Assembly: GCA_963851085.1 (NCBI GenBank)
Contig: CAWKNX010000016.1
Location: forward strand, 372,001 to 436,000
Origin: DATFVJ01 sp963851085
Lineage (GTDB): Bacteria; Actinomycetota; Actinomycetes; Streptosporangiales; Streptosporangiaceae
Direction: 5' to 3'
Length of the DNA stretch: 64,000 nt
Below the pieces are notes generated by a model. The model was not told the DNA's origin. It did not search any database and saw nothing but the letters and a program-made list of their open reading frames with translations. The first letter of the stretch is position 1, and each line of letters begins with the position of its first letter. Of this stretch, positions 56,765-64,000 are shown piece by piece. Both the position numbers and the translations under genes were made by a program.

Positions 56765-57832
56765 TTAGCCGACGGAGGGCCCAGGCGGGCGGGGGTCGGG
56801 GCTCATCGCGGCGATCAGCTCGTCGGCGGCCGAATAGGGATCAAGCTCGCCGTCCACGACTCTCGCCGCGAGCTGGCCGATCCTGGCGTCGCCGGGCAGC
56901 ACACCCATTCGCGCGCGCAACTCGGCGACGGCAATGGCCGCCACCTCAGCACCCGCCCTCGCCTGGCGGCGACGGGCGCCCTCGCCCGAGCTGTCCAGCC
57001 AGGCGGCGTGCGCTTCCAGCTTTCCTGCCAGCTCGTCGATTCCCTCGTCGCGAACCGCCACGGTGGAGACGATCGGAGGTCTCCACGCGGCCTCGCTCCG
57101 ATCAGCGAGCGCGATCATGTTCCGCAGATCGCGGACTGTCTGCTGCGCCCCGTCGCGGTCCGCCTTGTTCACCACGAACACGTCCCCGACCTCAAGGATG
57201 CCGGCCTTGGCCGCCTGGATCGCGTCACCCATGCCGGGGGCGACGAGTACCAGGGTCGTGTCGGCGAGGGACGCTACCTCGACCTCCGCCTGGCCGACTC
57301 CCACGGTCTCAATCATGATCACTTCAAAGCCCGCCGCGTCGAGCACCCGCAGCGCCTGCGGAGTCGCGGACGCCAGCCCACCGAGGTGGCCGCGCGTGGC
57401 CATGGATCTGATGAAGACGTCGTGGTCGGTGGCATGGTCCTGCATCCGCACCCGGTCGCCGAGCAGGGCTCCGCCGGTGAACGGCGAACTCGGGTCGATC
57501 GCGAGCACGCCCACCCGCTTGCCCAGGCGCCGGTAGGCGCGGACCAGCGCACTGGTGGTCGTCGACTTGCCAACTCCTGGCGCCCCGGTCAGACCGAGCA
57601 CGCGCGCCCGCCCGGCCAGCGGCGCGATCGCCCGCATGATCGTGCGCAACTCGGGCGAACCGTCCGCTCCGTCTTCCACGAGCGAGACGAGGCGGGCGAC
57701 GGCACGCGGTTCGCCACCTCGGGCACGCCCCACCAGGTCATGGACATCGACGGCCTGGCCGGCGCGCCGCCGCGTGAGCCGTTTAGGGTCCTGGGGTCGC
57801 GCCATCGCCTCGGCCGCGCGCTCCGCGGTCAC
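56765..57832 (-). CDS. meaB: MeaB-type G-protein chaperone of B12 acyl-CoA mutase
   Basis: About 355 residues. P-loop GTPase of the MeaB/ArgK family, which protects and reloads adenosylcobalamin-dependent mutases. Motifs are GLTGAPGVGKSTTTSALVRA, the LAIDPSSPFTGGALLGDRVR switch region, EVIMIETVGVGQAEVEVASL and the base-specificity motif VVNKAD. The start is GTG 57832, overlapping the thiolase stop (GTGA). Its mutase partner in the window is icmA, about 8 kb away. Confidence 0.93.
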   Translation of the reverse strand: MTAERAAEAMARPQDPKRLTRRRAGQAVDVHDLVGRARGGEPRAVARLVSLVEDGADGSPELRTIMRAIAPLAGRARVLGLTGAPGVGKSTTTSALVRAYRRLGKRVGVLAIDPSSPFTGGALLGDRVRMQDHATDHDVFIRSMATRGHLGGLASATPQALRVLDAAGFEVIMIETVGVGQAEVEVASLADTTLVLVAPGMGDAIQAAKAGILEVGDVFVVNKADRDGAQQTVRDLRNMIALADRSEAAWRPPIVSTVAVRDEGIDELAGKLEAHAAWLDSSGEGARRRQARAGAEVAAIAVAELRARMGVLPGDARIGQLAARVVDGELDPYSAADELIAAMSPDPRPPGPSVG

Positions 57833-58377
57833 TTGACCGCTGACGCCGCGGGCCCAGGTACCCGCAGCAGCAGCGCGTCGCCCTGGCCGCCACCGCCGCA
57901 CAGCGCCGCCGCGCCCAGGCCACCACCGCGCCGCCGCAGTTCAAGGATCAGGTGCAGGGCGAGCCGTGCCCCGGACGCGCCGATCGGATGACCGATCGCG
58001 ATCGCGCCTCCATTGACATTGACCCGCTCCGGGCCGACGCCAAGATCCTTCATGGACTGGATCGCGACCGCGGCAAATGCCTCGTTGATCTCGATCAGAT
58101 CGAGTTCGCCGACGCTGCCGCCCGCCTTGCCGAGTGCGTGCATGATCGCCCTGGAGGGCTGCGAGTGCAGCGAGTTGTCCGGCCCTGCCACGTTGCCGTG
58201 TGGCCCGATCTCCGCCAGCACCTCAGCACCGAGTTGCGCCGCCTTGGCTTGCGACATCACCACGACGGCGCACGCGCCATCCGAGATCTGTGACGCCGAG
58301 GCGGCCGTGAAATCCTTGAGCGAGCCGAGAAGCTTGCCGACCGGCGTCCGGGCACCGCTCACAATGACCGCTGACAT
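57829..58377 (-). pseudogene. Acetyl-CoA acetyltransferase with internal in-frame deletion
   Basis: Codons 1-23 read as the start of a thiolase (AVIVSGARTPVGKLLGSLKD), then the sequence jumps directly to the C-terminal half (ASASQISDGACAVVVMSQAK, IEINEAFAAVAIQSMKDLG, GHPIGASG, LCGGGGQGDALLLRVP). About 220 residues, including the nucleophilic cysteine of the first half, are missing, leaving 182 instead of ~400. The catalytic His (GHPIGASG) and second Cys remain. The frame is open, so it is an internal deletion rather than a frameshift. It is coupled to meaB by GTGA. The junction is near 58308. Confidence 0.85.
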
Positions 58378-58445
58378 ACGACCCCTCCGCCTCGTGGCAG
58401 TTGGCTGTTTGTCACGATACCCAGGGCACGGCAGTTCTCAGCCGG

Positions 58446-58521
58446 ACAGAGCAGATAGAAAGAGCAGATGGACAGAGCAGATGGACAGAGCAGATGGACA
58501 GGTCAGATGGACAGAGCAGAT
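58446..58521. repeat. Tandem repeat upstream of mce
   Basis: Five to six copies of the 13-14-base unit AGATGGACAGAGC lie between the thiolase start and the mce gene. The last one ends ~15 bases before the mce ribosome-binding site, so it may affect mce expression. Confidence 0.75.
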
Positions 58522-58533
58522 GGGGAGTCAGTC

Positions 58534-58983
58534 ATGCTGACACGGATCGATCACGTGGGAATCGCGTGCCATGACCTGGCGGAGAGGATCGAGTTCTACC
58601 AGTCCGTGTTCGGGCTCAGGGTCGTGAGCCGGGAGATCCACGAGGAGCAGGGCGTGCACGAGGCGATGCTGCACGTCGCGGACGCACCTGCGGGATCGTC
58701 CTATGTGCAGTTGCTCCAGCCACTGCACCCCGATACGCCGGTCGGCAAATTCCTCGCCCGCCGGGGTGAGGGGTTGCACCACGTCGGCTACGGCGTGACC
58801 GATATCACCGCCGCGCTCGCGGCGATCGGCGCTCGCGGCGTCCGGCTGCTCGATGAACGGCCGCGGCACGGCTCAATGGGCGCCTCGATCGCCTTTTTGC
58901 ATCCGAAGGACGTAGGCGGCGTGCTGACGGAACTGGTGCTTGCGCCAGGGGACCTCGGCACCCACCTCGGCACCGGAGCCTGA
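58534..58983 (+). CDS. mce: Methylmalonyl-CoA epimerase
   Basis: A 149-residue VOC-fold enzyme that interconverts (R)- and (S)-methylmalonyl-CoA. Metal ligands are visible in RIDHVGIACHDL (His7), GLHHVGYGV and LTELVLAPG (Glu). The substrate-facing EEQGVHEAMLHV and FLHPKDVGGVLTELV segments are typical. The start ATG 58534 has GGGGAG seven bases upstream. It is divergent from the thiolase-meaB pair, a grouping conserved in actinobacteria. Confidence 0.92.
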   Translation: MLTRIDHVGIACHDLAERIEFYQSVFGLRVVSREIHEEQGVHEAMLHVADAPAGSSYVQLLQPLHPDTPVGKFLARRGEGLHHVGYGVTDITAALAAIGARGVRLLDERPRHGSMGASIAFLHPKDVGGVLTELVLAPGDLGTHLGTGA

Positions 58984-59356
58984 TTTAACCGTGCCGGACC
59001 CTGACCTGCCGGTGTGGCCACCCTGACGTGCAGGAACCCCTGACCAAAACCGGCGCCCACCCAGGCACGCACCGGCGCGGGCACGCGGCCACGCCGGGGG
59101 TGCATCGCCGCCAAGGATGGCAAAGGGCATAATGGGCGCCCAAAGGACGAGCGAGTTCGAAGGCACCTGCAAAGGCGCCTCCAACAGCGCGTGGGCGGAG
59201 TACGCTTTCAAACGCCGGGCGAGGGTTTCATTACGCGCCGTCCCGGCGGGATGCGTACCGCCTAAGCTCCAACGGCCCGTCGTCTCGCCGGAGAGGGGTC
59301 ACGTGCACGCTCGGCCCAGATCAGCGTGTCATCCCGTCTCACCAGGATCGAGCCAC
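58984..59356. other. Intergenic region upstream of the FilP-like gene
   Basis: No gene recognised. A frame open from 59117 joins the FilP-like protein but its first 80 codons are not like the family. GCAAAGGCGCC-type short repeats are seen near 59165-59185. The promoter for the coiled-coil gene should lie here. Confidence 0.35.
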
Positions 59357-60742
59357 ATGCAGTCCGACATCGACGCCCAGCTGAGCAACTTCTTCGAGGA
59401 AACACCCCCACGCGAGTTCGACACAGTGCTCCGCGGTTACGACCGGGCACAGGTCGACGGGCATATCAAGCAGCTCGATGGCGAGGTTCGCCAGCACCGT
59501 GAGCAGGTGCAGGCGATGCAGCGCGAGCTCTCCGAGGCACATCGCCAGATTCAGGAGCAGGAGCGGCCTACCTACTCCGGCCTCGGTGCCCGCATCGAGC
59601 AACTGCTGCGGCTCGCCGAGGAACAGGCCACGGAGCTGGTCCAGGCGGCACGTTCGGAGGCCAACGAGATCAAGGCCGCGGCCAAGGTCGACGCGGCCGA
59701 GTTCCGCGCCGCCGCCGAGAACGAGTCCAACGAACTGCGTGCCAACGCCAAGCGGGAGACCGACGATCTGCGCAGCGCGGCCGAGCGTGAGGCCGACGCC
59801 ATCCGCACCAGCGTGCGGCGCGAGGCGGAGGAACTGACCTCCACCACTGAGCGCGAGGTCGCGAAGCTGCGCGCCACCGCCGATCACGAGCTCGCCGACA
59901 AGCGCGCCGCCGCCGAGCGTGACATCGCCAAGCTGCGCACCAGCACCGAACGCGAGGTCGCACAGCTTCGCGCATCGACCAAGCGCGAGCGGGACGAGAT
60001 TCTCACCACCGCCAAGCGCCAGGCCGACGAGATGCGGGCACAGGCGCAGCGGATCCTGGAGGAGAGCGAGGCGCAGCGCGCCCAGGCCGAGGCCGAGTTC
60101 GAGATCCAGCTCGCCTCCCGCCGCGAAGAGGCGGAGCGGCAGGAGGCCGAACGGCTCGCCGCGGCGCAGGCCGCCACGCAGAAGCTGGTTACCGAGGCCG
60201 AGCAGCGCGCGGCAACAGCCGAGCAGCGCGCCGCCAAGGCGAGCGCTCAGGCCGAGCAGACCAGGCGCGAGGCCGAACAGCACGCCAAGCAGCTGGTGAC
60301 CAACGCCAAGAAGAACGCCGACCAGGTTCTCGGCCAGGCCAAGTCGCAGGCCGAGCAGCACCTGTCCGACGTCAAGTCCGAGGCCGAGCGGCACCGCGCC
60401 GCGGCGCAACGCCACGTGGACGACCTGACCAGGCAGAAGGACAGCATCTCGGGTCACCTGGCCCAGCTGCGCCAGCTGCTCGGTGCGCAGATGCCGGGGC
60501 TCGAAGGCGCGCTGCAGCCGAGCCAGGCCAAGCCGGCGATCGGCGGCGGCCAGGGTCCCACGGTCGGCGGCCACCAGGCCGCGCCTCCGCAGGCCCCGCC
60601 GCAGCAGCCGCGGGACGCGCAGCAGCATCCGAAGCCAGGTGGCCAGCCACCCGCGCAGAAGCAGCCGGTCCCGGCACAGGCGGCCAAGCCGGGCCCCAAC
60701 AAGGCCGGCCAGGCGAAGGAAGAAGAGTGGTGGACCGAGTAA
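59357..60742 (+). CDS. DivIVA/FilP-like coiled-coil polarity protein
   Basis: About 461 residues. Residues 1-60 resemble the DivIVA-type N-terminal motif (REFDTVLRGYDRAQVDGHIK). Residues ~60-370 are an almost continuous Ala/Glu/Arg-rich coiled coil (ELVQAARSEANEIKAAAKVD, AERDIAKLRTSTEREVAQLR) with a regular repeat. The C-terminal ~90 residues are a Pro/Gln/Gly-rich tail ending KEEEWWTE. Streptomyces FilP and Scy, filament- and polarity-forming proteins at hyphal tips, are the closest types by architecture and by location near mce/meaB. Function is inferred. Confidence 0.78.
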   Translation: MQSDIDAQLSNFFEETPPREFDTVLRGYDRAQVDGHIKQLDGEVRQHREQVQAMQRELSEAHRQIQEQERPTYSGLGARIEQLLRLAEEQATELVQAARSEANEIKAAAKVDAAEFRAAAENESNELRANAKRETDDLRSAAEREADAIRTSVRREAEELTSTTEREVAKLRATADHELADKRAAAERDIAKLRTSTEREVAQLRASTKRERDEILTTAKRQADEMRAQAQRILEESEAQRAQAEAEFEIQLASRREEAERQEAERLAAAQAATQKLVTEAEQRAATAEQRAAKASAQAEQTRREAEQHAKQLVTNAKKNADQVLGQAKSQAEQHLSDVKSEAERHRAAAQRHVDDLTRQKDSISGHLAQLRQLLGAQMPGLEGALQPSQAKPAIGGGQGPTVGGHQAAPPQAPPQQPRDAQQHPKPGGQPPAQKQPVPAQAAKPGPNKAGQAKEEEWWTE

Positions 60743-60761
60743 TCGGCTGACCATGAACGCC

Positions 60762-60800
60762 GTGTCCGGTGGGCCGGGAAAACCCTGGCCCACCGGACAC
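60762..60800. terminator. Strong hairpin after the FilP-like gene
   Basis: Arms 60762-60775 (GTGTCCGGTGGGCC) and 60787-60800 are exact complements; the loop itself pairs GGG with CCC across AAAA. It ends with ATTGCTTTCT. It is 20 bases after the FilP-like stop and lies before a convergent SDR gene, so a bidirectional terminator is likely. Confidence 0.8.
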
Positions 60801-60843
60801 ATTGCTTTCTGCCCCTCCGCCACGCCTGCGGACAGCGCCGCCC

Positions 60844-61605
60844 TCAGATCGCGGTCTGGCCCCCATCGACCACGAGGGCCTGACCTGTGACGTAGGACGC
60901 CGCATCGCTCGCGAGGAAGACCGCGGGCCCAGCCATTTCCTCGGCGCGGCCCCATCGTTTCATCGGCACCCCCGCGACCGTCGCTCTGCCGCCTTCTGCG
61001 TCGTCCCACAGGTTGCGGTTGAGGTCGGTGGCCGTCCAGCCGGGACATAGCGCGTTCACTCGCACCCCGGTCTGCGCCCATTCCACGGCCAGCGACTTGG
61101 TGAGTGAGATCAGCCCGGCCTTGGCGGCGCCGTAGGGGGAAAGCAGCGGCGCGGAGGCCACGCCGGCCACGGAGGCGACGTTCACGATCGACCCGCTGCC
61201 ACGTTCCAGCATGTGCTTGCTGATGGCGTGACAGCCGTACACGGCGGACGTCAGGTTCAGCTTCATGATCTTGTCCCAGCCCGGCAGCCGCAGATCGGCG
61301 AACGGCACCAGGAAGTTGGACCCGCCCGCGTTGTTCACCAGGATGTCGACCTGGCCGAAGTGCCCGACCGCGCCCGCGACGGCGTCAGCGACCTCCTCCT
61401 GCTGCGTCACGTCGGCCTGGATGACGAACGCCTTGCGGCCCTGGTGCGTGGCCAGCCGCGCCGTCTCGGCCAGGCCGTCCGCGCTCCGTGCGACCAGCGC
61501 GAGATCGGCGCCCGCGGCCGCCATGGCGACCGCGATCGCGCGGCCGATACCCCGCGACGCACCCGTGATCAGCGCGGTTTTACCTGTCAGGTCGAACAGG
61601 TTCAT
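60844..61605 (-). CDS. Short-chain dehydrogenase/reductase
   Basis: A 253-residue classical SDR. The NAD(P)-binding motif TGASRGIG, NNAG, catalytic Ser in NVASVAGVAS, Tyr/Lys pair YGAAKAG and a C-terminal GQALVVDGGQTAI are complete. An aspartate/arginine pattern after beta2 (ALVARSADGL) suggests NADP preference. The ATG overlaps the stop of the hydrolase gene upstream (ATGA), so the two form an operon. The substrate is unknown. Confidence 0.9.
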   Translation of the reverse strand: MNLFDLTGKTALITGASRGIGRAIAVAMAAAGADLALVARSADGLAETARLATHQGRKAFVIQADVTQQEEVADAVAGAVGHFGQVDILVNNAGGSNFLVPFADLRLPGWDKIMKLNLTSAVYGCHAISKHMLERGSGSIVNVASVAGVASAPLLSPYGAAKAGLISLTKSLAVEWAQTGVRVNALCPGWTATDLNRNLWDDAEGGRATVAGVPMKRWGRAEEMAGPAVFLASDAASYVTGQALVVDGGQTAI

Positions 61606-62342
61606 CGAGAATCCTTCTTCCACTCAGTGGGGAGGGGCCACGCGGCCGGGTTCACCCGCTTCACGATCTCATTGAGCGCGATCCGTACGTACGGCTCCCC
61701 CACCCACAGATGCTTGGCCCCTGCCGCGGCGACGACCTCGGCCTGCGGCACGCGGGCGAACCGCTGCCGCGCCTCAGCTGGGCGCAGGTAGTCGTCAAGC
61801 TCCGGGACCAGCGCGATCAGTGGCTTGCCTGATGCCGCCCAGGCGTCCAGGTCGGAGTCGGTGGCGCGGCGCAGCGGCGGGGAGAGCAGCAGCGCGCCGG
61901 CCACCTCGGGCACATTTCCCCACTTGAGCGCCAGTTCGGTGCCGAACGACCAGCCGAGCAGCCAGCGCGTGGGCAGCCCAGCGGAGGCCGCGTACGCGAC
62001 CGCGGCCGCGACGTCATAGCGCTCCGGATCGCCGCCGCCGAACTCACCCTGGCTCGCGCCGTGATCCGATGCGGTGCCGCGCGTGTTGAACCGGAGCACG
62101 GCCAGATCCGCCAGCGCCGGCAGCCGGTTAGCCGCCTTGCGCAGCAGGTGGCTGTCCATCATCCCGCCGTGGGTGGGCAGCGGATGCAGGCAGATGAGGG
62201 TCGCAGCCGGATCATGCGCGGCCGGCAGCGCGAGTTCACCGACCAGATCCAGCCCGTCCGCGGTCCGCAGGGTCACCGGTGACCGGCGGGCCGCTAGCAC
62301 CGTCGACGGCCGGATCTGCGCGGCGTGGGCGTGGCCGGTCAT
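61602..62342 (-). CDS. Alpha/beta hydrolase
   Basis: A 246-residue alpha/beta hydrolase. The oxyanion region is ICLHPLPTHGGMMDSHLL, the nucleophile elbow is GWSFGTE (Ser), the acid is probably the Asp in ALVPELDDYLRP, and the catalytic His is in AGAKHLWVGE. It resembles the small YqjL/KANL3-like hydrolases. It is followed by the SDR gene with a 4-base overlap. Substrate unknown. Confidence 0.83.
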   Translation of the reverse strand: MTGHAHAAQIRPSTVLAARRSPVTLRTADGLDLVGELALPAAHDPAATLICLHPLPTHGGMMDSHLLRKAANRLPALADLAVLRFNTRGTASDHGASQGEFGGGDPERYDVAAAVAYAASAGLPTRWLLGWSFGTELALKWGNVPEVAGALLLSPPLRRATDSDLDAWAASGKPLIALVPELDDYLRPAEARQRFARVPQAEVVAAAGAKHLWVGEPYVRIALNEIVKRVNPAAWPLPTEWKKDSR

Positions 62343-62369
62343 ACCCGCCTGCCTGTCATCGATGCCTCG

Positions 62370-62711
62370 CTACCTGCGCCTCGGCCGCCCCGGCTGCCGG
62401 CCCGGCTGCCGGCCCGCACGCAGGGCTGGCCGGCGATCCCGGCGCCGTTGCCAGCAGGGCTTGTGCCAGTGCCTCCGCTCGCCGACCCCGGAATTTGTCC
62501 CTAACGGCTGCGTGTCGGCGGGCCACGCCACGATGTGCGGCGTACCCGCGGGTATCTCCTGGTCGCAACCTGGGCAGCGGTAAGCCTTGGCAGCCGCCGC
62601 GCCGGGCACCGGCCGGACCACCCAGTCGCCGTCCGGCCAGGATTCGATCTTCTCGACGGGATCACCCGGCGGCGGCCCGGCGGGCTCACGGCGGATCCGG
62701 CGTGGGCTCAC
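62370..62711 (-). CDS. Small zinc-ribbon protein, actinobacterial
   Basis: A 113-residue protein. The middle part is PVPGAAAAKAYRCPGCDQEI, PAGTPHIVAWPADTQ and RRHWHKPCWQ, giving a likely zinc site of CxxC plus His/Cys. The C terminus is a repetitive Arg/Pro/Gly tail (RQPGRQPGRPRR). Similar small proteins are seen upstream of this type of locus in Streptomyces but have no known function. A copy of the short dispersed motif (GTCCCTAACGGCTGCG, ~62498) is inside its coding region. The hydrolase start is 27 bases downstream. Confidence 0.72.
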   Translation of the reverse strand: MSPRRIRREPAGPPPGDPVEKIESWPDGDWVVRPVPGAAAAKAYRCPGCDQEIPAGTPHIVAWPADTQPLGTNSGVGERRHWHKPCWQRRRDRRPALRAGRQPGRQPGRPRRR

Positions 62712-62851
62712 TGCCCCGCCCCGCTATCCGCCCCGCCTGCTCCCGCGCCGCTCCGTGCCACCTCTATATTGTGCGGTCAGAGCAGCCTGACCTGCGCCAC
62801 TATCCCGCGACTCCAGGGCATGGCAGCTCGCGCCGCACCGGCGGGCTGCGC

Positions 62852-63511
62852 TCAGAACAGGGTCAGGCCGGCGCGGTCGACGCCGCGCAGCGCGTCGTAG
62901 TCGACCGTCACGCAGCGGATGCCGCGGTCTTCTGCGAGCACCCGGGCCTGCGGCTTGATCTCCTGTGCGGCGAAGATGCCGGTGACCGGGGCGAGCAGCG
63001 GATCACGATTGAGCAGCTCCAGGTACCTGGTGAGCTGCTCGACGCCATCGATCTCGCCGCGCCGTTTGATCTCCACGGCGACGGCGCGGCTGCCGGCGTC
63101 GCGGCACAGCAGGTCGACCGGCCCGATGGCCGTGGGGTACTCGCGGCGCACGAGAGTGAAGCCACTGCCGAGCGCAGTCGGGCGGGCGGCGAGCAGTTCC
63201 TGAAGGTGCGCCTCGACCCCGTCCTTGACCAGGCCCGGATCAACGCCAAGCTCGTGGCGGGAGTCGTGCAGCATCTCCTCGATGGTGATCACCAACTGTT
63301 CGCCCGCCTTGTTGGTGACCGTCCACCGCCCTTCACCCTCCCTGAGGGTGCACGGCGGGCTCATCCAGTTCAGGGGCTTGTACGCCCGGTCGTCGGCGTG
63401 GATGGACACCGAGCCGTCCGCCTTGAGCAGGAGCAGCCGCCTGGCACTGGGCAGGTGAGCGGTCAGCCGGCCGACGTAGTCGACGCTGCACCGCGCGATG
63501 ACGAGCCGCAC
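62852..63511 (-). CDS. nucS: Endonuclease NucS (EndoMS-type mismatch repair)
   Basis: A 219-residue protein. The N-terminal segment RLVIARCSVDYVGRLTAHLP and the C-terminal nuclease motifs YPTAIGPVDLLCRDAG and VAVEIKRRGEIDGVEQLTRY match NucS/EndoMS, the enzyme that replaces MutS/MutL in most actinobacteria. The final GIRCVTVDYDALRG is also conserved. The GTG start has AGGAGCC upstream (VRLVIARCS). The presence of NucS supports an actinobacterial host. 62712-62851 has no gene. Confidence 0.94.
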   Translation of the reverse strand: MRLVIARCSVDYVGRLTAHLPSARRLLLLKADGSVSIHADDRAYKPLNWMSPPCTLREGEGRWTVTNKAGEQLVITIEEMLHDSRHELGVDPGLVKDGVEAHLQELLAARPTALGSGFTLVRREYPTAIGPVDLLCRDAGSRAVAVEIKRRGEIDGVEQLTRYLELLNRDPLLAPVTGIFAAQEIKPQARVLAEDRGIRCVTVDYDALRGVDRAGLTLF

Positions 63512-63535
63512 GGCTCCTACCGTAGTAGATGCGCC

Positions 63536-63838
63536 GTGCGCGCCGCCCGGGCACGGGGTTCTTGCGCGTGGCAGGATCATTTCGCCGATTTCGGGTACTC
63601 CCTGCTCGTGCGACTCGACGGGTGGTTCCGCACGGCCGCCGAGCGCGGCAACCCGGCCGCCGGGCAGGTTGCGTGCCTATCCGGCCCCGCGGCTCTCGCG
63701 ATGGGCCCGCACGTGGGCGTCGCTCCCCTACCGGATCATCTACGACCCGGACGGGCGGCCGCTGCGGATGCGCCGCGCAGGGCAGTTCTGACGTCCGGCA
63801 CGACGGTATGCCGCACAGGCGCCCGGGCGCGCGGATAG
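63536..63838 (+). pseudogene. Possible PLD-like protein fragment
   Basis: A frame opened by GTG 63536 starts with AWQDHFADFGYSLLVRLDGW then FRTAAERGNPAAGQ, which resembles the N terminus of actinobacterial phospholipase D-like proteins (..FLTAAERGNPATR..). After about 45 residues the similarity ends, and a neighbouring frame carries other protein-like words (PYRIIYDPDGRPLRM). It may be a decayed or frameshifted gene. Weakly supported. Confidence 0.3.
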
Positions 63839-63917
63839 ACCGGCAGCGAAGCGGCGGCGCGAGCCGCTAGGCTGGCCGCCTCCCCGATAGGTAACGAGTC
63901 CATGGCGAGGCGCGCCC

Positions 63918-64000
63918 ATGATGACCGATGACGGCCAGAGCGACCAGGTCTCCCCTCCGCCCGCGCGTCCGCGATCAGCTCGCTCAGTCCGCCGGGGGCT
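63918..64000 (+). CDS. Start of an unidentified gene at the window edge
   Basis: ATGATG at 63918-63923 opens a frame (MMTDDGQSDQVSPPPARPRS) that runs to the edge. A TAGGCT about 50 bases upstream resembles a -10 element of Streptomyces-type promoters. Nothing about its function can be said. Confidence 0.3.
   Translation, partial: MMTDDGQSDQVSPPPARPRSARSVRRG

Overview
The window comes from a very GC-rich actinobacterium, probably a mycelial or otherwise polar-growing one. The evidence is the strong G/C third-position bias together with actinobacterial marker genes: a mycothiol-dependent formaldehyde dehydrogenase, NucS, the Mec-CysO-CysM sulfur module, DUF3039 and DUF2017 proteins, isobutyryl-CoA mutase with MeaB and methylmalonyl-CoA epimerase, and a FilP/DivIVA-type coiled-coil protein. 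The species cannot be named from the sequence alone.

Layout. 1-6.6 kb: start of a solute-binding lipoprotein, pterin-carbinolamine dehydratase, a HIT protein, gcvT-gcvH convergent with glyA, and a D-threonine-aldolase-like PLP enzyme. 7-12.9 kb: DUF3618 protein and a minus-strand sugar operon (binding protein, permease, ATPase, xylA) ending in two strong hairpins, with a LacI-type operator far upstream. 13-20.6 kb: ogt, the mscR/MBL formaldehyde pair, a GlcD-like oxidase, a ThDP enzyme and a cytidine-deaminase-like enzyme. 20.6-24 kb: a tRNA-Leu(UAG) with an unusually short variable arm, bcp, two TIGR03083-type paralogues flanking a 5'-truncated lipoprotein. 23.7-30 kb: a large secreted phosphoesterase-like protein and a Tat-exported GH2 glycosidase. 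30-38.7 kb: a housekeeping block (rdgB, rph, Rv1339-like MBL, thioesterase, cysM, cysO, mec, DUF2017, clpS; divergent pncB, ybaK-like, pncA). 39-43 kb: an SF2 helicase and a complete IS element. 43-49 kb: VOC protein, DUF3039, YqgE, malic-enzyme remnant, MarR, a YbbN-like thioredoxin and icmA. 49-56 kb: an ECF sigma factor coupled to a membrane-anchored beta-propeller protein, MarR, a degenerate ABC pair and a DUF2127 protein. 56.7-64 kb: meaB, an internally deleted thiolase, mce, the FilP-like protein, SDR, hydrolase, a zinc-ribbon protein and nucS.

How the genes work together. gcvT, gcvH and glyA handle one-carbon flow from glycine. The sugar operon imports and isomerises a pentose or related sugar. 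mscR and its MBL partner act on S-hydroxymethyl-mycothiol. Mec, CysO and CysM make cysteine from O-phosphoserine with protein-bound sulfide. pncA and pncB salvage NAD. icmA, meaB and mce serve branched acyl-CoA and methylmalonyl-CoA metabolism, although the B12-binding small subunit is not in this window.

The most unusual content is not protein coding. At least six copies of a dispersed palindrome (arms close to TTCATGATCGCGGTAACTT) lie in intergenic regions. Several copies carry paired changes on both arms, one copy supplies the last codons and stop of a MarR gene, and one is split by an insertion sequence with 17-bp terminal repeats and a 6-bp target duplication. Further 14-, 77-, 90- and 126-bp tandem repeats and in-frame coding repeats show that small-repeat expansion is common here. 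Four genes are truncated, internally deleted or reduced to fragments (LppX-like lipoprotein, malic enzyme, thiolase, and possibly a PLD-like gene).
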